From a virus, in IMG/VR virus record IMGVR_UViG_3300032046_000246, positions 1 through 21,813 of that record: 21,813 bases of DNA; one strand, written 5' to 3'. A program made the position numbers and the translations under genes. Each line of letters opens with the position of its first letter. The first letter of the stretch is position 1. Below the pieces are notes generated by a model, which saw only the letters and a list, made by a program, of their open reading frames with translations, was not told the origin of the DNA and did no database searches. Positions 11,324 to 19,260 of this stretch are shown one piece after another.

Positions 11324-13474
11324 GTGGGGACGACAGAGGTGAAGACTCTTGGTCCGGACGGCAGGCCGCTGCGGCTGCCGGACAAGGCGCTGCAGGCGCC
11401 GGCTGAGACGACCGGCGGCGCGCGGACAGTGGTGAGCCACGTGGACGTGGAGACGCTCACGCCGCGGCAGATCAAGGCGATGCTCGTCGCGGCGGAGACA
11501 GGGGACCTTTCCAGCCAGGCAGCGCTCTTCGAGCGGATGCAGGAGAAGGACGGCGAGCTGGACGCGCACCTGCGGACGCGGCGTGCGGCCGTGGCCTCGC
11601 TGCCCTGGGAGATCCTCCCGGGAGAGGACAGCGCGGAGGCAAGGCGCGCGGCCGACTATGCGCGCGACGTGGTCGCGGGGATCCCCGCGCTCGCCGATGC
11701 GATCCAGGACCTGCTCGATGCGGTGCCGATGGGGTTCGCGGCGGTCGAGATTGACTGGGAGACGAGCGAGAAGGAATGGCGGCCGGCGCGGCTTCTCTAC
11801 CGCCCGCAGCGTTGGTTCGAGGCGGCCGCGGACGGCGTGACGCTGAGACTCAAGAAACCGTGGGGGGGGGCCGAGGTCGAGTTGAACCCCACGAACTGGA
11901 TACTGCACCGCGCGAAGGCGCGCAGCGGGTTCCTCGGCCGCACGTCACTTCTGAGATCGTGCGTCCGGGGCTTCATCGTGCGCCACGTGTCCTGGAAGGA
12001 CTGGATGGCCTTCGCAGAGGTCTACGGCATGCCGATGCGGATCGGACGGCTGCGCGAGGGCGTGCCGTGGGATTCCGACGAGGCGAAGCAACTCTGGGAC
12101 GCGGTCCGGGCGCTGGGGATGGACGCGGCGGCCGTGGTGCGCGAGGGGAACGAGATTGCGACGGTCGAGACGAAGGGCGGGACCGGTGCGATCTTCCAGG
12201 CGATCCTGGAGTCCGGCAGCCGGGAGATCACGCTGGCGATCCTGGGCCAGACGCTGACCAGCGGAGGGGAGAAGGGCGGCTCCTTCGCGCTGGGCCAGGT
12301 GCACAACCTGGTGAGGACGGACCTGCGTAACGACGATGCGACTTCCCTCGCGCAGACACTGAGCGACCAACTCCTCGCGCCGATCGTGCTACTCAACCAG
12401 GGGCAGGTGCCGCTGCCGCGATGGGGTTACGCGATCGAAGAGCCGGAGGACGTCGGTCTCCTCGCGACGACACTGAAGACGTTGGGCGAGGCGATCCCGG
12501 GACTGAAGGTGCCGAGGGCCTGGCTCTACAAGAAGTTCGACATCCCGGAGCCGGGCAAGGGGGAGGAGACGGTTGAACTCAGGCCGGCTACGATGGGCGC
12601 ATTCAGCAACGAGGATTCACCACGAAGCGCACGAAGAACACGAAGAACGGCACAGCAACTGATTACTGCTGACTACTCACTGCTCACTGCCGTTCCTGCG
12701 TTCCGGCACGAGGCGCGGATGTGGCGGTGCTCGCCGGAGGATTTTGCACTGAGGCTTCACCAAGACGAGGCGTGGCGGGTGCTGGACAAAAACGCGCTGG
12801 CGTTCCTGGCAGAGAAGCGCGTCGCAAATCCAGCGACGTGGCAGGCGCTCAGCCCGGCTGGGAAGCAGCGGGCCTGGTGGGTGACTGGACTGGACGAGAA
12901 GCAGACGGCCCGGGTGGCGCACGATCTGACGCGGGTGCTCGAAGAGGGCGAGACAGAGAACCAATTCCTTGAGCGGCTCGAGGCGCGCGGGCTGAGCGTG
13001 CCGGAATCGCTCGCGCCGGAGGTGGGGCAGATCCCGGCGTGGCAGGCGCGGCTCGTCCACAGGAATAACCGGTGGACTGCGCAGAACGCAGGGCAATACA
13101 TCCGCATCCAGCAGGACAGCGACGTGCGGCCCTACGGCCAATGGCTCTGCCACACGCCCTGCGAGGTCTGCGCGCCGCTCTGCGGCAACGTCGCGCCGCT
13201 GAACGGCGATTTCTTCAGCACCTACTGGCCGCAGATCCACCACGGCTGCCAGTGCGAAGTCGTGAGCATGTCCGACGACGAGATTGACAGTGAGGGGCTG
13301 CGCGGTAGGCTCGACCAGGCTGATCCAAGTCCGCTCGATGCACCGCCGGACTTCATGTATCACCCCGGCGATGCGTTCTACCTTCAGGACGAGGGCGGTG
13401 AGCCGGCGACGGAGGCGGGCCGAAGCGACCTGGCGCTGTTGATGAAACTCGCACGGGTCGCAGATCTGCTTTGA
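11324..13474 (+). CDS. Portal protein fused to MuF-type head morphogenesis domain
   Basis: A 716-residue protein with a GTG start and AGAGGAC site; a GTG at 11339 is an alternative. Residues 45-420 are a Mu gp29-type portal (DUF935): TPRQIKAMLVAAETGDLSSQ, PYR-type core around RPQRWFEAAADGV, RTSLLRSCVRGF, and the late ILGQTLTSGGEKGGSFALGQ. Residues 465-650 are a MuF/gp30-like domain ending with CEVC (613-616) and WPQIHHGCQCEVV (635-647), the His/Cys signature. The two are separate genes in Mu. Residues 429-458, at the junction, are translated repeat DNA (see 12610-12691). The portal forms the DNA gate at one capsid vertex; MuF-type proteins act in early head assembly. A G9 run occurs at 11872-11880. 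Confidence 0.92.
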   Translation: MGTTEVKTLGPDGRPLRLPDKALQAPAETTGGARTVVSHVDVETLTPRQIKAMLVAAETGDLSSQAALFERMQEKDGELDAHLRTRRAAVASLPWEILPGEDSAEARRAADYARDVVAGIPALADAIQDLLDAVPMGFAAVEIDWETSEKEWRPARLLYRPQRWFEAAADGVTLRLKKPWGGAEVELNPTNWILHRAKARSGFLGRTSLLRSCVRGFIVRHVSWKDWMAFAEVYGMPMRIGRLREGVPWDSDEAKQLWDAVRALGMDAAAVVREGNEIATVETKGGTGAIFQAILESGSREITLAILGQTLTSGGEKGGSFALGQVHNLVRTDLRNDDATSLAQTLSDQLLAPIVLLNQGQVPLPRWGYAIEEPEDVGLLATTLKTLGEAIPGLKVPRAWLYKKFDIPEPGKGEETVELRPATMGAFSNEDSPRSARRTRRTAQQLITADYSLLTAVPAFRHEARMWRCSPEDFALRLHQDEAWRVLDKNALAFLAEKRVANPATWQALSPAGKQRAWWVTGLDEKQTARVAHDLTRVLEEGETENQFLERLEARGLSVPESLAPEVGQIPAWQARLVHRNNRWTAQNAGQYIRIQQDSDVRPYGQWLCHTPCEVCAPLCGNVAPLNGDFFSTYWPQIHHGCQCEVVSMSDDEIDSEGLRGRLDQADPSPLDAPPDFMYHPGDAFYLQDEGGEPATEAGRSDLALLMKLARVADLL
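12610..12691. repeat. In-frame repeat insert at the portal-MuF junction
   Basis: CACGAAG occurs three times with exact 9-bp spacing (12621, 12630, 12639), followed by a run of ACTGCT/ACTACT/CACTGC units at about 12659-12691. Both are simple intergenic-type repeats, lower in GC than the gene around them. Translated they give a basic SPRSARRTRRT segment then TADYSLLTAV, unlike either neighbouring domain. Confidence 0.7.
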
Positions 13475-13485
13475 AGGAGGGTTAC

Positions 13486-14958
13486 ATGGCGTTCAACCAC
13501 AATTCGACGGTAGCCGAAAATGAGCCTGAGTGGGGCTCGGTGGAGAAGCCGCGGCTCCCGATGATCGCGCACGCAAACTATCAGAGCGCCGATCCGCAGA
13601 AGAAGACCACGTGGCGTTTCCCCCACCACTGGATTCAGAACGGCGGGGGCCTCGACGCGGACGGTGTCTACACAACCGGCGAGATGTTCCTGCATCGCGG
13701 CGGACTGGCGGCGGCGCGGAGCATGGTTGAGGGCGGCCGTTCCGGCGCGGAAGGCACGCCGGAAGAAAAAGCGCACCTCGAGGATCACGCGAAGACGATC
13801 GGCATGGGCGACGCAGGGAATGCCCTGGCGCTCAATCAAGAAATCCCCACGAACGTGCCCGAGTGGGTAATGATCGCGCGGACCGGGCAGTGGCGCGGCC
13901 ATCCGGCCGGGCCGGAGACGATCACGCCGGCGCACCTGGCAGCGGCCAAGGCTGCATTCGACCGGCGCGGGGCGGACCTGGTGATTGATTGGCACCATCA
14001 GAGCATCACAGCCTCGGGCGCACCGGGGCCGAGCGCGCCGGCCGGGGGTTGGATAAAGGAGATGCAGTTGCGCGCCGGCGGCACTGAACTCTGGGGGCGC
14101 GTGCAGCCCTGGGTTGAGGAGGCGAGGCTCTTGATCGCCTCCCGCGAGTATCGCTATTTGAGCCCCGTGCTGCGGTTCAACGCAGCAGATCCCGTGACGG
14201 GCGCGCCGCTGCTCATGCAGCTCCACAGCGTGGCCCTTACGAATACGCCGTTTATGACAGAGTTGCAAGCCTTGAACGAAGCCGCAGCCACGGATGGCGG
14301 CGGCACACCAGGTCGCGAGAGCGACCGCTCTGAGCAAGGAGAAGAGACGATGAGCCTGCTCGAGATGCTGGCAAAGGCCCTGGGTAAGACGGCCGGCCAG
14401 GTCGCGGATACTCTCGGCCTGGACCCAGCGGCGGATGATGGAAAGGTGGCGGCCTTCGCGGTGGCGGCCGCGGCGAAGGCGCGGAACGCACCCGTGGTGA
14501 ACGATGCGATCGCGGCCCTGCTCGCCGTGCCCTCCGGGGCCGACGAGAAGACCGTGAAGGCGGCAATCGGCCGGCTTCAGCTCGACAGCGACGGCACTGC
14601 GGTCCGCGCCGCGCTCGGGCTGACCTCCGATGCGAAGACGGAGATCGTGCTGAACTCCCTCGTCGAGCTTCAGCAGAAGAAGGTGAAGAGCGAGGTGGAT
14701 GATCTCGTGGCGAACGCGGTGGACACCGGCAAGGTATCGCCGGCGAAGAAGGAGGCCTTCCGGGCCTTCGCCGTGAACGACATCGAGGCGGCACGGGAAC
14801 TCGTGAACGGGTTGCGGCCGCAGGTCAGCCCGGCGGGGAATCGTCTGCCCGGCGTCCCCGTGGTTGACGAGTTGAGCGACGGCGAGAAGCGCGTGGCCGC
14901 GCAACTCGGGTTGTCGAAGGAGTCCATGATCGCCGCGCGGGCGGTCCCCGCAAAATGA
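13486..14958 (+). CDS. Mu I-like prohead protease-scaffold with N-terminal PHH domain
   Basis: A 490-residue protein. ATG at 13486 follows GAAGGAGG; the TTG at 13471 is rejected. Residues 30-110 contain RFPHHWIQNGG and LHRGGLAAARSMVEGGRSG with HLEDHAKTIG, the LPHH...HL..H pattern seen in several phage maturation proteins. Residues 125-270 are the Mu I protease region: WVMIARTGQWRGHPAGPE, ADLVIDWHHQSI, REYRYLSPVLRF, LHSVALTNTPFM. The C-terminal 200 residues are Ala- and Lys-rich helices, the scaffold. The protease matures the prohead by cutting the scaffold. The gene starts 12 bp after the portal stop. Confidence 0.9.
   Translation: MAFNHNSTVAENEPEWGSVEKPRLPMIAHANYQSADPQKKTTWRFPHHWIQNGGGLDADGVYTTGEMFLHRGGLAAARSMVEGGRSGAEGTPEEKAHLEDHAKTIGMGDAGNALALNQEIPTNVPEWVMIARTGQWRGHPAGPETITPAHLAAAKAAFDRRGADLVIDWHHQSITASGAPGPSAPAGGWIKEMQLRAGGTELWGRVQPWVEEARLLIASREYRYLSPVLRFNAADPVTGAPLLMQLHSVALTNTPFMTELQALNEAAATDGGGTPGRESDRSEQGEETMSLLEMLAKALGKTAGQVADTLGLDPAADDGKVAAFAVAAAAKARNAPVVNDAIAALLAVPSGADEKTVKAAIGRLQLDSDGTAVRAALGLTSDAKTEIVLNSLVELQQKKVKSEVDDLVANAVDTGKVSPAKKEAFRAFAVNDIEAARELVNGLRPQVSPAGNRLPGVPVVDELSDGEKRVAAQLGLSKESMIAARAVPAK
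14311..14330. repeat. Alternative hairpins before the internal scaffold start
   Basis: GGTCGC-GAGA-GCGACC (14311-14326) is a perfect 6-bp stem. It overlaps a second, exclusive stem GAGCG-AC-CGCTC (14319-14330). Both end just before the internal ribosome site at about 14336-14345. Confidence 0.5.
14350..14958 (+). CDS. Nested scaffold protein (Mu Z-like), internal in-frame start
   Basis: An ATG at 14350 is in frame with the protease gene and has its own AAGGAGAAGAGACG ribosome site. It would yield a 202-residue protein starting MSLLEMLAKALGKTAGQVAD, consisting only of the Ala-rich helical scaffold part (LQLDSDGTAVRAALGLTSDA, EVDDLVANAVDTGKVSPAKK). Mu uses the same design: gene Z, the scaffold, is nested in frame inside gene I. 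Scaffold is needed in many more copies than protease, so a strong internal start makes sense. The start is inferred from the ribosome site and domain boundary. Confidence 0.68.
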   Translation: MSLLEMLAKALGKTAGQVADTLGLDPAADDGKVAAFAVAAAAKARNAPVVNDAIAALLAVPSGADEKTVKAAIGRLQLDSDGTAVRAALGLTSDAKTEIVLNSLVELQQKKVKSEVDDLVANAVDTGKVSPAKKEAFRAFAVNDIEAARELVNGLRPQVSPAGNRLPGVPVVDELSDGEKRVAAQLGLSKESMIAARAVPAK

Positions 14959-15023
14959 CACAATGCGCCGCCCCGCGCTGAGTCGAGGGACGGACGCGAC
15001 ATCACGAATCGGAGGATTGTTAG

Positions 15024-15503
15024 ATGGCTGCTGCAACCTATGACAGAAATACCGACTACAGTCTCGGGGACTTGCTGGCGATCCCGGTGGCTGCAGGAGA
15101 GCGGATCTTCGCCGGCACGCTGGTCAACGCCAATCTCGCGGGTTATGCCAAGCCCGCCGAAGACATCGCCGGTGAGGTCTTCGAGGGTGTCGCTACAAAG
15201 CAGGCGGACAATCGCCTCGGTGGCGACGGCGATGCGGACGTCGTGGTCCGCCGCAACGGACGTTTTCGCTTCGCGGCAGACGGCTTTGTGGATCAGTCCG
15301 CCCAGGGCGGGTGCTGCTACGTCGCGGACGATCAGACGGTCGAGGTGGATGCGAACAAGGTCACCGGCGACGTCCTGTGCGGGATGATCGACAGGATCGT
15401 AAGCCCCCACGACGTGTGGGTCGCGATCATGCCGAACTGCCGCACCTGGGTCACGCCGACCACGACGACCTGTGCGCCGCACACGACCACGACGGCTCCG
15501 TGA
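15024..15503 (+). CDS. Capsid decoration protein (DUF2190-like) with Thr-rich tail
   Basis: A 159-residue protein; ribosome site CGGAGGATT. It begins YDRNTDYSLGDLLAIPVAAG and continues with the beta-rich pattern of DUF2190-type capsid cement proteins (IFAGTLVNANLAGYAKPAED, FEGVATKQADNR). The conserved part ends near residue 142. The last 17 residues are TPTTTTCAPHTTTTAP-like, almost all Thr and Pro. A similar tail ends the tail tube protein. It lies between the protease and major capsid genes, as expected of a protein that stabilises the expanded head. The 14959-15023 gap holds only the ribosome site. Confidence 0.8.
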   Translation: MAAATYDRNTDYSLGDLLAIPVAAGERIFAGTLVNANLAGYAKPAEDIAGEVFEGVATKQADNRLGGDGDADVVVRRNGRFRFAADGFVDQSAQGGCCYVADDQTVEVDANKVTGDVLCGMIDRIVSPHDVWVAIMPNCRTWVTPTTTTCAPHTTTTAP

Positions 15504-15562
15504 CGGAGCCTCGTGAGCAGGCGGTTGAGAAGAGCGAAGAACATTCTTAAGGAGACTGACAG

Positions 15563-16450
15563 ATGGACGTGACACTTGGCAACGTTCAGGCAATGTTTCA
15601 GGGCCTCAAGGCGACGTTCGCCGACGCCCTGAAGACCACTGAGATCGAGGACATCGTGCGTCTGATGGAGCAGACGCCCAGCAACACCGGCACGGAGAAC
15701 TATCCGGTGGCGACGCTCCTCGGTGACCTGGAGGAGGTGATCGACGAAGTGACGATCACCAGCATCGGGCGCTGGGTCCAGGCCGTGCCGAATAAGACCT
15801 TCGCGCGCATCGTCCAGGTCAAACGCGAGCACGTCGCGGACGACAACATCGGAGTCTATCGTCCGGGCGTTCGGCTTCTCGCGCGCCGGGCCGCGTTGTA
15901 TCCCCTACGGCTCGCCGTCGAGTGCCTGCTCCGAGGTTTCGTAGACGTCTGGGTTGACGGCCAGGCCGTCTTCTCCGGCGCTCACATCTGGGTCGGCGGC
16001 GGGCCGTGGTCGAATCTGGGCGCGCCCGCTGCTCTGGCCGTCGCCAGCTTCGATGCGGCCTGCCTGGCGCTCGAAACCCGGGCCGGCCCCGGTGGCGCTG
16101 CTCTGGGATTGACTCCCCGCCTTCTGGTTGTGGGGCCTCAGAACAGAGCTGCTGCTGAGGCGCTGGTCGAGGTCGAGTTCCTCGCCGGCGGCGCGAGCAA
16201 CCGGCTCTACAAGCGGTGCGACCTGATGGTCCTGCCGCGCTTCGGGACTTCAAGGGCATGGTTCGTCATCGACGACGAATACGGGAAGTCGATGGTGCTC
16301 CAGAACCGCGAGGGTCCGGAGTTCGTGGAGAAGGAAGACCCGCGTGACGACGATGCGTTCTACCGTGAGGTCTTCGCATACAAGGGCCGTCGCCGCTGTG
16401 CGGTGGCGATCCTCGCTCCGTGGCTGATTCAGGCCAACGTGGGCGCATAG
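15563..16450 (+). CDS. Major capsid protein (Mu T-like)
   Basis: A 295-residue protein, near the size of Mu T (about 305). It starts MDVTLGNVQAMFQGLKATFA and contains the Mu major-head pattern: TENYPVATLLGDLEEV, then PNKTFARIVQVKREHVADDN, a Gly/Ala-rich middle region (VASFDAACLALETRAGPGGA), LTPRLLVVGPQNRAAAEAL, and a C-terminal strand AWFVIDDEYGK. It likely has the HK97 fold and forms the icosahedral shell. A strong AAGGAG site precedes the ATG. It directly follows the decoration gene, with 59 bp between. Confidence 0.9.
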   Translation: MDVTLGNVQAMFQGLKATFADALKTTEIEDIVRLMEQTPSNTGTENYPVATLLGDLEEVIDEVTITSIGRWVQAVPNKTFARIVQVKREHVADDNIGVYRPGVRLLARRAALYPLRLAVECLLRGFVDVWVDGQAVFSGAHIWVGGGPWSNLGAPAALAVASFDAACLALETRAGPGGAALGLTPRLLVVGPQNRAAAEALVEVEFLAGGASNRLYKRCDLMVLPRFGTSRAWFVIDDEYGKSMVLQNREGPEFVEKEDPRDDDAFYREVFAYKGRRRCAVAILAPWLIQANVGA

Positions 16451-16479
16451 ACAGCCAACACTAACAGCGAGTGAGAGGC

Positions 16480-16508
16480 CGGGGCCTGGAGATAAATCAC
16501 GGGCCCCG
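16480..16508. repeat. GC-rich hairpin after the capsid gene
   Basis: CGGGGCC (16480-16486) pairs with GGCCCCG (16502-16508) around a 15-base loop. There is no T-tract, so it is not a classic terminator. It lies 30 bp after the major capsid stop and could stabilise the abundant capsid mRNA at its 3' end. Confidence 0.45.
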
Positions 16509-16522
16509 AGCCTCCCCGGGTT

Positions 16523-16612
16523 GCGGTCCGCCTAGGTCGGCGGACCTACTCGGTATGGGTAGCCGAGGCGGTCCGCCGAGGACGGCGGACCTACCGAATA
16601 TGGGTAGGTGAG
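16523..16612. repeat. Two tandem 45-bp palindrome-containing repeats
   Basis: Units 16523-16567 and 16568-16612 are near-identical. Each has a GGTCCGCC...GGCGGACC inverted repeat followed by CTAC, then TATGGGTAG. A partial third copy with GAGGCGTCTCGCCTC follows to about 16627. This accounts for most of the 191-bp gap between the capsid and connector genes. The ribosome site of the next gene (GAGGAAC) lies at its right edge. Confidence 0.8.
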
Positions 16613-16641
16613 GCGTCTCGCCTCGGACGAGGAACAGACGG

Positions 16642-17061
16642 ATGGCATACTGCACGCAACAGGACCTGGCCGACCGGATCTCGCAGACGGACCTGGTCAC
16701 GCTGTCCGATCAGAACGGCGACGGCAACCCCGACCTGGTCGTGGTCGCGAAGGCGATCCGGGACGCGGACGCGCTGATAGACAGTTACCTCAGCGTTAAG
16801 TTCACCGTGCCGGTCAGCCCCGTGCCGGACGTGCTCCGGACGCGCGCGGTTAACCTGGCGATCTACTTCCTGAAGCTCGGCCGGGACAGCGTCACTGAGG
16901 ACGCACGGAAGCAATACGAGGATGACGTCAAGTGGCTCGAGGCCGTCGTGGCGGGCAAGGTGAGCCTCGGGATCGCGCCGATGCCGGCTGAGAGCACGAG
17001 CGCCGGCGGCGTGAGGGCCGAGAGCAAGCGGAGGATATTCGGAAGGGACGAACCGCTGTAG
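16642..17061 (+). CDS. Head-tail connector, Mu gp36-like (DUF1320)
   Basis: A 139-residue protein. It opens with the DUF1320 signature MAYCTQQDLADRISQTDLVT and continues with LVVVAKAIRDADALIDSYLS and VPDVLRTRAVNLAIYFLKLG, the helical core. The C-terminal 30 residues are a disordered basic tail. Proteins of this family form an adaptor ring below the portal. It is the first gene of the head-tail joining group, after the capsid. Confidence 0.88.
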   Translation: MAYCTQQDLADRISQTDLVTLSDQNGDGNPDLVVVAKAIRDADALIDSYLSVKFTVPVSPVPDVLRTRAVNLAIYFLKLGRDSVTEDARKQYEDDVKWLEAVVAGKVSLGIAPMPAESTSAGGVRAESKRRIFGRDEPL

Positions 17062-17076
17062 AACACCCGCACCCTC

Positions 17077-17097
17077 CCCTCTCCCGGTGGGAGAGGG
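17077..17097. repeat. CCCTCTCCC hairpin repeat
   Basis: CCCTCTCCC (17077-17085) and GGGAGAGGG (17089-17097) form a perfect 9-bp stem with a 3-base loop, followed by a GGGAGA-rich tract to about 17115. It fills the gap between the connector gene and the next gene. Confidence 0.7.
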
Positions 17098-17131
17098 AAA
17101 GGGAGAGGGAGAGGGCGCTGAGGACGAACAC

Positions 17132-17695
17132 GTGATAGAAATCCAAGTGGACGACGCGCATATCCCGGACCGCCTGAAGCGGATGGCGAAGGCCGTGAAG
17201 GAACCCAGGCGTCCGCTCGCGGATCTCGGCGGCCACTGGCAACGGCGGGTCAAGCAGGGCATGCCGCATCTGCCGCCGGGCCAGGCCGCGAACGCGGGCA
17301 GCCCCCCGGCCGTCCACACGAGCGAATACGTGCATAGTATCACCTACGACCCGAGCGACGCGGACAGCGCCGGCATCCTCAGACTGGGCAGTTCGAGTAT
17401 CCACGCGAGGATGACGGAGAAGGGCGGGAAGATCGTTCCGAAGCACGCGAAGAGGCTGGCGATCCCGGTCAGCGCGGAGAGTTTCGGCAAACGGCCGCGG
17501 GACTTCATGGGCCTCAAGCTGACAATGCCGGCGGGTGCGGCCTACCTCGTCCAGCGGGGCGTGCCGCTCTTTCTTCTACTGCGTTCTGTCACGCTCCATC
17601 CTCACCCGCACATGGCGATCACAGACGCGGATTGGGATTACTTCGGTGGCGCGCTTCAGCGCGAACTCGACAAGGAGTGGGGTAAAGCAACCTGA
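17132..17695 (+). CDS. Virion morphogenesis protein (Mu G-like, tail completion)
   Basis: A 187-residue protein. The GTG at 17132 follows GAGGAC; the longer frame from 17087 would translate the CCCTCTCCC repeat and is rejected. The N-terminus IEIQVDDAHIPDRLKRMAKA, the central SSSIHARMTEKGGKIVPKHA with KRLAIPVS, and the late WDYFGGALQRELDKEWG fit the phage virion morphogenesis family, which includes Mu G and P2 S. These act at the head-tail interface. The region 150-165, usually an Arg-Pro-Phe motif, reads HPHPHM here. Confidence 0.75.
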   Translation: MIEIQVDDAHIPDRLKRMAKAVKEPRRPLADLGGHWQRRVKQGMPHLPPGQAANAGSPPAVHTSEYVHSITYDPSDADSAGILRLGSSSIHARMTEKGGKIVPKHAKRLAIPVSAESFGKRPRDFMGLKLTMPAGAAYLVQRGVPLFLLLRSVTLHPHPHMAITDADWDYFGGALQRELDKEWGKAT

Positions 17696-17713
17696 AGGCT
17701 ATGGAGAACTGAC

Positions 17714-18169
17714 GTGTCGAACATCCTGACAGACGGTCGCACGGCGCTCCTGGCCGCCCTCAAGGCGGACATGAGCATCGCGGCCCTCGTTAAGACTTGG
17801 TGGGAGTTCAACCGCCCCCTCATTCAGCGGTTCGAGGTAGAACCGGCCGCATGCACTGCCTATGCGCTCCATCCCGGGCCGATCGTGGAGCCGGACGAAC
17901 GCTACAACGCCGCCTACGACCTGCGGCAGCAGGTCATCGTCCTCATCACGAGTGACGGCCAGGTGCCGGATCCGTGTGAGGAGCTCGTCATGCTGACGAT
18001 CAAGCGCGTGCGCGCCTGCCGGGACGGGGGGATGCTCGGTCTTTCCGCTGACGGACTCGCGAACCTGCGCGCCGGGGCGAACGTGGAGCCGTGGGAGCAC
18101 CCGACCTCGGCCAGGCTCATGTGGCAGGCCGCGATGACGATCACGCTGGATTGGATTTTGTTCCCATAA
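17714..18169 (+). CDS. Tail terminator or neck protein (DUF1834/gp37-like)
   Basis: A 151-residue protein with a GTG start and GGAG 7 bases upstream. It opens with a helix (LTDGRTALLAALKADMSIAA) and then alternates strands typical of neck/terminator folds (YDLRQQVIVLITSDGQVPDP, ARLMWQAAMTITLDWILF). Its order, after the G-like gene and before the tail tube gene, is the expected place for the tail terminator ring. Assignment rests mainly on position and length. Confidence 0.6.
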   Translation: MSNILTDGRTALLAALKADMSIAALVKTWWEFNRPLIQRFEVEPAACTAYALHPGPIVEPDERYNAAYDLRQQVIVLITSDGQVPDPCEELVMLTIKRVRACRDGGMLGLSADGLANLRAGANVEPWEHPTSARLMWQAAMTITLDWILFP

Positions 18170-18181
18170 GGAGGGTTTAAG

Positions 18182-19216
18182 ATGCCCGGACCAAGAAGCC
18201 ACGGCGGGGCTCGCCGCCACATCCGCATCTGTCGCGGTGCCGACACTGACGCCTACGGGGCATTGCCCAGCCCCCAGAACTGGGTCTGGGTGCCCCTCCT
18301 CGGGGACGGCATGAAGATGAAGGCTACGGCGCCACGTTACGTCCCCGACACGAATTACTCCGAGGACTTCAGGCAGCAGATCGCTATCCACCATCGCCAG
18401 GAGGTGGCGGGCAACATCACCACGCTGCCCTGGCCGGAAGTGACGCAGTTCCTGCTCGACATGGCGCTCCTGCGCGTCGCGAACCCGCTCAGCCCGACCT
18501 ACCAGGACCTCTATCAGCACGTGGTCGAACACCACACGCCCGAGGACCCGCGCCGCCACTACGGCTGCGTCGCCAACACGCTGGGCATCTCGGCCACCGG
18601 AACGGGCGCCAACGACGTCCAGTTCACACTGGGCCTGATCGGCCAGCGCGAGGTGGAGATCGGATGGGAGGCCTCGGACTACAGCGGCGTGACGCCGGCC
18701 CCGTTCATGTTCGCGCATGCTGAACTCCGAGTTGACACCACTCTCGTGACCGACGTGGAAAACTGGAAGATCAACGTGGACAACAAGGTCGCCGAAGCCC
18801 CGTTCATCTGGGCCAACGACGTGAAGATGGCCGTCCGGGCCTATGCGATTGCCGGCGGTCTGCGCAGCGTGACGCTCGATCTGACCAAACTCAACAACAC
18901 GCGGAACTTCAATCGGCACATCCGTCGCGGCACCTATGCGACCTTCGAGGCGCTGTTCCGGCATCCGCTCGGGCACATCATGCAGATCCTGTTGCCCTAC
19001 CTCGCAGTTGAGGAATCGGACGAGGACGGGACACCGAGCGCGAAGGCGAAAGAGGCGCCCAAGATGATCGCCCTGAAGGCGCCAAGCGGCCCCTACGCGG
19101 GCCAGGACATCATTGTCAGCGTTGACCTTGCTGCGGGCGGGACGACGACGCTCGCCGCCATCCCGCCGTGGACGACGACGCCCGCGCCTGCGACCACGAC
19201 AACCACTTTGCCGTAG
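18182..19216 (+). CDS. Major tail tube protein (siphovirus type) with Thr-rich tail
   Basis: A 344-residue protein with an excellent AAGGAGG site. It is rich in beta strands: ISATGTGANDVQFTLGLIG, REVEIGWEASDYSGVTPAPF, LVTDVENWKINVDNKVAEAP, and RSVTLDLTKLNNTRNFNRHI. The pattern of strands with an internal duplicated look, the gene order (terminator, tube, chaperone, tape measure), and absence of a sheath gene point to the tube subunit of a non-contractile tail. The C-terminal 25 residues are Thr/Pro-rich (PPWTTTPAPATTTTTLP), matching the tail on the decoration protein. A surface-exposed extension is likely. Family assignment is by context. Confidence 0.7.
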   Translation: MPGPRSHGGARRHIRICRGADTDAYGALPSPQNWVWVPLLGDGMKMKATAPRYVPDTNYSEDFRQQIAIHHRQEVAGNITTLPWPEVTQFLLDMALLRVANPLSPTYQDLYQHVVEHHTPEDPRRHYGCVANTLGISATGTGANDVQFTLGLIGQREVEIGWEASDYSGVTPAPFMFAHAELRVDTTLVTDVENWKINVDNKVAEAPFIWANDVKMAVRAYAIAGGLRSVTLDLTKLNNTRNFNRHIRRGTYATFEALFRHPLGHIMQILLPYLAVEESDEDGTPSAKAKEAPKMIALKAPSGPYAGQDIIVSVDLAAGGTTTLAAIPPWTTTPAPATTTTTLP

Positions 19217-19260
19217 TGCGTCGCCCTGGCCTGCCTGGGCCGCTCCAGCGCAGGCTAAAG

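Noticed and set aside
13384-15036. 550-residue antisense frame opposite the protease-scaffold gene
   Set aside because: It overlaps a well-supported gene over its full length, has shadow-type composition and no ribosome site fitting an operon.
17087-17131. N-terminal extension of the Mu G-like gene
   Set aside because: It would translate the CCCTCTCCC repeat tail into Gly/Glu runs; GTG 17132 has a proper ribosome site.
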